Shown: positions 62,344-64,000 of the stretch, piece by piece
Position numbering within the stretch: position 1 is the first letter of the stretch
How the letters are laid out: each line of letters begins with the position of its first letter
Assembly: GCF_014205255.1 (NCBI RefSeq)
Contig: NZ_JACHNE010000001.1
Span: 7,254,001 to 7,318,000, forward strand
Reading direction: 5' to 3'
Length of the DNA: 64,000 nucleotides
Source: Streptomyces caelestis
GTDB lineage: Bacteria > Actinomycetota > Actinomycetes > Streptomycetales > Streptomycetaceae
Notes under the pieces: model-generated
Seen by the model: the letters and a program-made list of their open reading frames with translations, nothing else
The model's database searches: none
Told to the model about the DNA's origin: nothing
Made by a program: the position numbers and the translations under genes

Positions 62344-63057
62344 ATGAACGGCAACATCACGATCACCGACTGCGGTGACTCCGCCCTGACCGCCAGGGCC
62401 GTGGGCCTGGGCGCCGAAGACGCCTGGCGGCTCGTCCACGCTTTGGCCGACGCCCTGGACGCGGTCCGGCTCACCGGAGTCCATGACGTGGTGCCCACCT
62501 ATGACGCCCTGCTCGTGGAGTTCGACTGCACCAGCACCGACCACGACACGGTCCGGCGGATCGTGGCGCACGAGGCCGCCCGCCTCGGGCCGGACCCCAC
62601 GCCGGCGGCACCGCCACGACGCTTCGTCGTGCCCGTCGTCTACGGCGGCGAGCACGGGCCCGACCTGCCCGAAGTCGCCCGCCAACTCGACCTGACCGAG
62701 AGCGAGGTCGTCGCCCTCCACTCCGGGAGCGACCTCACCGTGCGCTGCCTCGGAGCGCCCGCCGGGGCGCCGATGACGGACGGCCCGCCCTTCCCGAAAC
62801 CGGTGCCGCGCCTGGCGTCGCCCCGCACCCACGTCGATCCCGGCTCGGTCGCCGTCGCCGGACGGCAGGCCGTCATCTGCCCGATGCCCTCGCCCGGCGG
62901 CTGGCCGCTCCTCGGACGCACCCCCGTGCGCGTCCTCGACCTGCACAGCGACCCGATCACCGCCTACCGGCCCGGTGACACCTTCCGCTTCGTGCCCATC
63001 ACGCCCGACGAGTGGGACGACTACGCCGACACGCCCCTGGCGGCCTGCCATGGCTGA
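62344..63057 (+). CDS. pxpB: 5-oxoprolinase subunit PxpB (KipI-like)
   Basis: 237 aa. The allophanate-hydrolase subunit 1 fold: VPVVYGGEHGPDLPEVARQL and LTESEVVALHSGSDLTVRCLGAPAGAP, GSVAVAGRQAVICPMPSPGGWPLLGRTP, RPGDTFRFVPI. Forms the 5-oxoprolinase complex with PxpA and PxpC. Its TGA overlaps the pxpC ATG by 8 bases. Confidence 0.9.
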   Translation: MNGNITITDCGDSALTARAVGLGAEDAWRLVHALADALDAVRLTGVHDVVPTYDALLVEFDCTSTDHDTVRRIVAHEAARLGPDPTPAAPPRRFVVPVVYGGEHGPDLPEVARQLDLTESEVVALHSGSDLTVRCLGAPAGAPMTDGPPFPKPVPRLASPRTHVDPGSVAVAGRQAVICPMPSPGGWPLLGRTPVRVLDLHSDPITAYRPGDTFRFVPITPDEWDDYADTPLAACHG

Positions 63058-64000
63058 CACCCTCACGATCCGCACCGCCGGACTCGTCACCGTGCAGGAC
63101 CTCGGCCGGGTCGGCCGCTCCCGCTACGGTCTGCCCGCCGGCGGAGCCGCCGACCAGCACTCGGCGCGCGTCGCCAACGTCCTGTGCGGCAACGACGACC
63201 GCGCCCCGCTGCTGGAGATCACGGCACTCGACTTCGCGTGCGTTCCCTCCGCCGACATCCTCATCGCCGTGACCGGCGCCCCCGCCGACGTGACCGTCGA
63301 GGGAAGCCTCCGCCCGCAGTGGGAACCGGTCCCCGTACGGGCGGGCGAGACCCTGCGCGTCACCGGCATCCACCGAGGACTGCGCGTCTACCTGGCCGTC
63401 CTCGGCTCGTTCGAAGCCGACTACCTTCAGGGAAGCTGCGCTCCCGACACCATCCTGGGATTCGGCCCCGCCCTGAGCAGCGGCGACGAACTCGTGCTGC
63501 GCACGGCCTGCCCGCCCATCGACCACCCCTTCTCACGCATCCCGCTGTTCCGCCTCAAGGCCCCCGTCCTCCCGTTCCCCACCACCTGGACGATCGACGT
63601 CACCGACGGCCCCGACCGGGCCGAGTTCGCAGACACGGGAAGCCGCCTGTTCGACGCCCCCTTCACCGTCAGCCCGCGCAGCAACCACATCGGTCTGCGT
63701 CTGCAAGGCGACGTGCCCCGCCGAGTCACCCAGGGCGAAATCCTCTCCCGCGGCGTCCCCATCGGCGCCGTCGAAGTGCCGGCGGGGGACGAACTGCTCG
63801 TGCTGCACCGCGGCCGCGGCGTCACGGCCGGCTACCCCGTCCTCGCCGTCGTCACGGCCACCGGCCTGTCCGCCCTGGGGCAGGTGCGCCCCGGGCAGAC
63901 CATCCGCTTCCGCCACCGCACCCTCGACCAGGCGGTCACCGCCCACCGCACCCAGCGCCACTCCGTCGACGCACTGCGAACCCGCGTCCGCACAGCCTTC
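63050..64000 (+). CDS. pxpC: 5-oxoprolinase subunit PxpC (KipA-like), partial at right edge
   Basis: ATG 63050; the frame is open for 317 codons to the window end. Begins MADTLTIRTAGLVTVQDLGR, with GRSRYGLPAGGAADQHSARV, SRGVPIGAVEVPAGDELLVL and TAGYPVLAVVTATGLSALGQ: the biotin-dependent carboxyltransferase-like (allophanate hydrolase subunit 2) fold. Nearly complete; only the final residues are missing. Confidence 0.9.
   Translation, partial: MADTLTIRTAGLVTVQDLGRVGRSRYGLPAGGAADQHSARVANVLCGNDDRAPLLEITALDFACVPSADILIAVTGAPADVTVEGSLRPQWEPVPVRAGETLRVTGIHRGLRVYLAVLGSFEADYLQGSCAPDTILGFGPALSSGDELVLRTACPPIDHPFSRIPLFRLKAPVLPFPTTWTIDVTDGPDRAEFADTGSRLFDAPFTVSPRSNHIGLRLQGDVPRRVTQGEILSRGVPIGAVEVPAGDELLVLHRGRGVTAGYPVLAVVTATGLSALGQVRPGQTIRFRHRTLDQAVTAHRTQRHSVDALRTRVRTAF

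Overview
The window is a high-GC actinobacterial segment, almost certainly Streptomyces. Evidence: GC-rich third codon positions, frequent GTG/TTG starts, ATGA-coupled genes, DUF317 and DUF6308 family remnants, and sugar ABC importers without their own ATPase. It looks like an accessory region: functional islands alternate with insertion sequences, gene fragments and pseudogenes. No rRNA, tRNA or CRISPR array was seen.

Left part (1-8.4 kb). A minus-strand operon (regulator, PD-(D/E)XK nuclease-like protein, iron-sulfur DinG-like helicase running off the left edge) matches two genes of a pPIWI-RE three-gene island, a predicted anti-invader system. The PIWI gene itself would lie outside the window. 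Next come a DUF317 pseudogene, a transposase/SRPBCC junction, an ATP-grasp enzyme and an apparently complete IS5-type element. 8.6-13.8 kb is a tidy redox operon (SDR, Old Yellow Enzyme, two NAD(P)-binding proteins, RidA, glyoxalase-like protein) divergent from a GntR regulator with a clear double-dyad operator.

14-31 kb is a mobile-element graveyard. It holds three broken copies of a Tn554-like tyrosine recombinase module (TnpA/TnpB/TnpC-like), one with a 99-bp micro-inversion. IS21, IS3 and IS5 remnants and an intact IS701 element are also present. Islands of intact genes lie between them: GntR-PP2C-HAD divergent from a SemiSWEET transporter, a GrpB-like gene, and a TetR/membrane-protein pair with three operators.

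31-38 kb has a GlxA/AraC regulator abutting an SH3 fragment, a run of winged-helix regulators ahead of a frameshifted MFS exporter, and a convergent pair of immunity-like genes between 41-bp direct repeats. 38.5-46.5 kb is a carbohydrate-use cluster: GntR, enolase-superfamily enzyme, lipoprotein, two permeases, secreted beta-helix protein. 47.2-55.3 kb is an acyl-CoA catabolism cluster in which the reductase and dehydratase genes are decayed; two related palindromes suggest one TetR regulon. 55.4-57.4 kb has a broken toxin-antitoxin pair, transposase scraps and a tiny secreted two-cysteine peptide. 57.4-64 kb carries L-idonate/ketogluconate dehydrogenases, a LysR regulator and divergent 5-oxoprolinase genes pxpABC, the last cut by the right edge.

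Family names come from recognising motifs by eye; no database search was possible.
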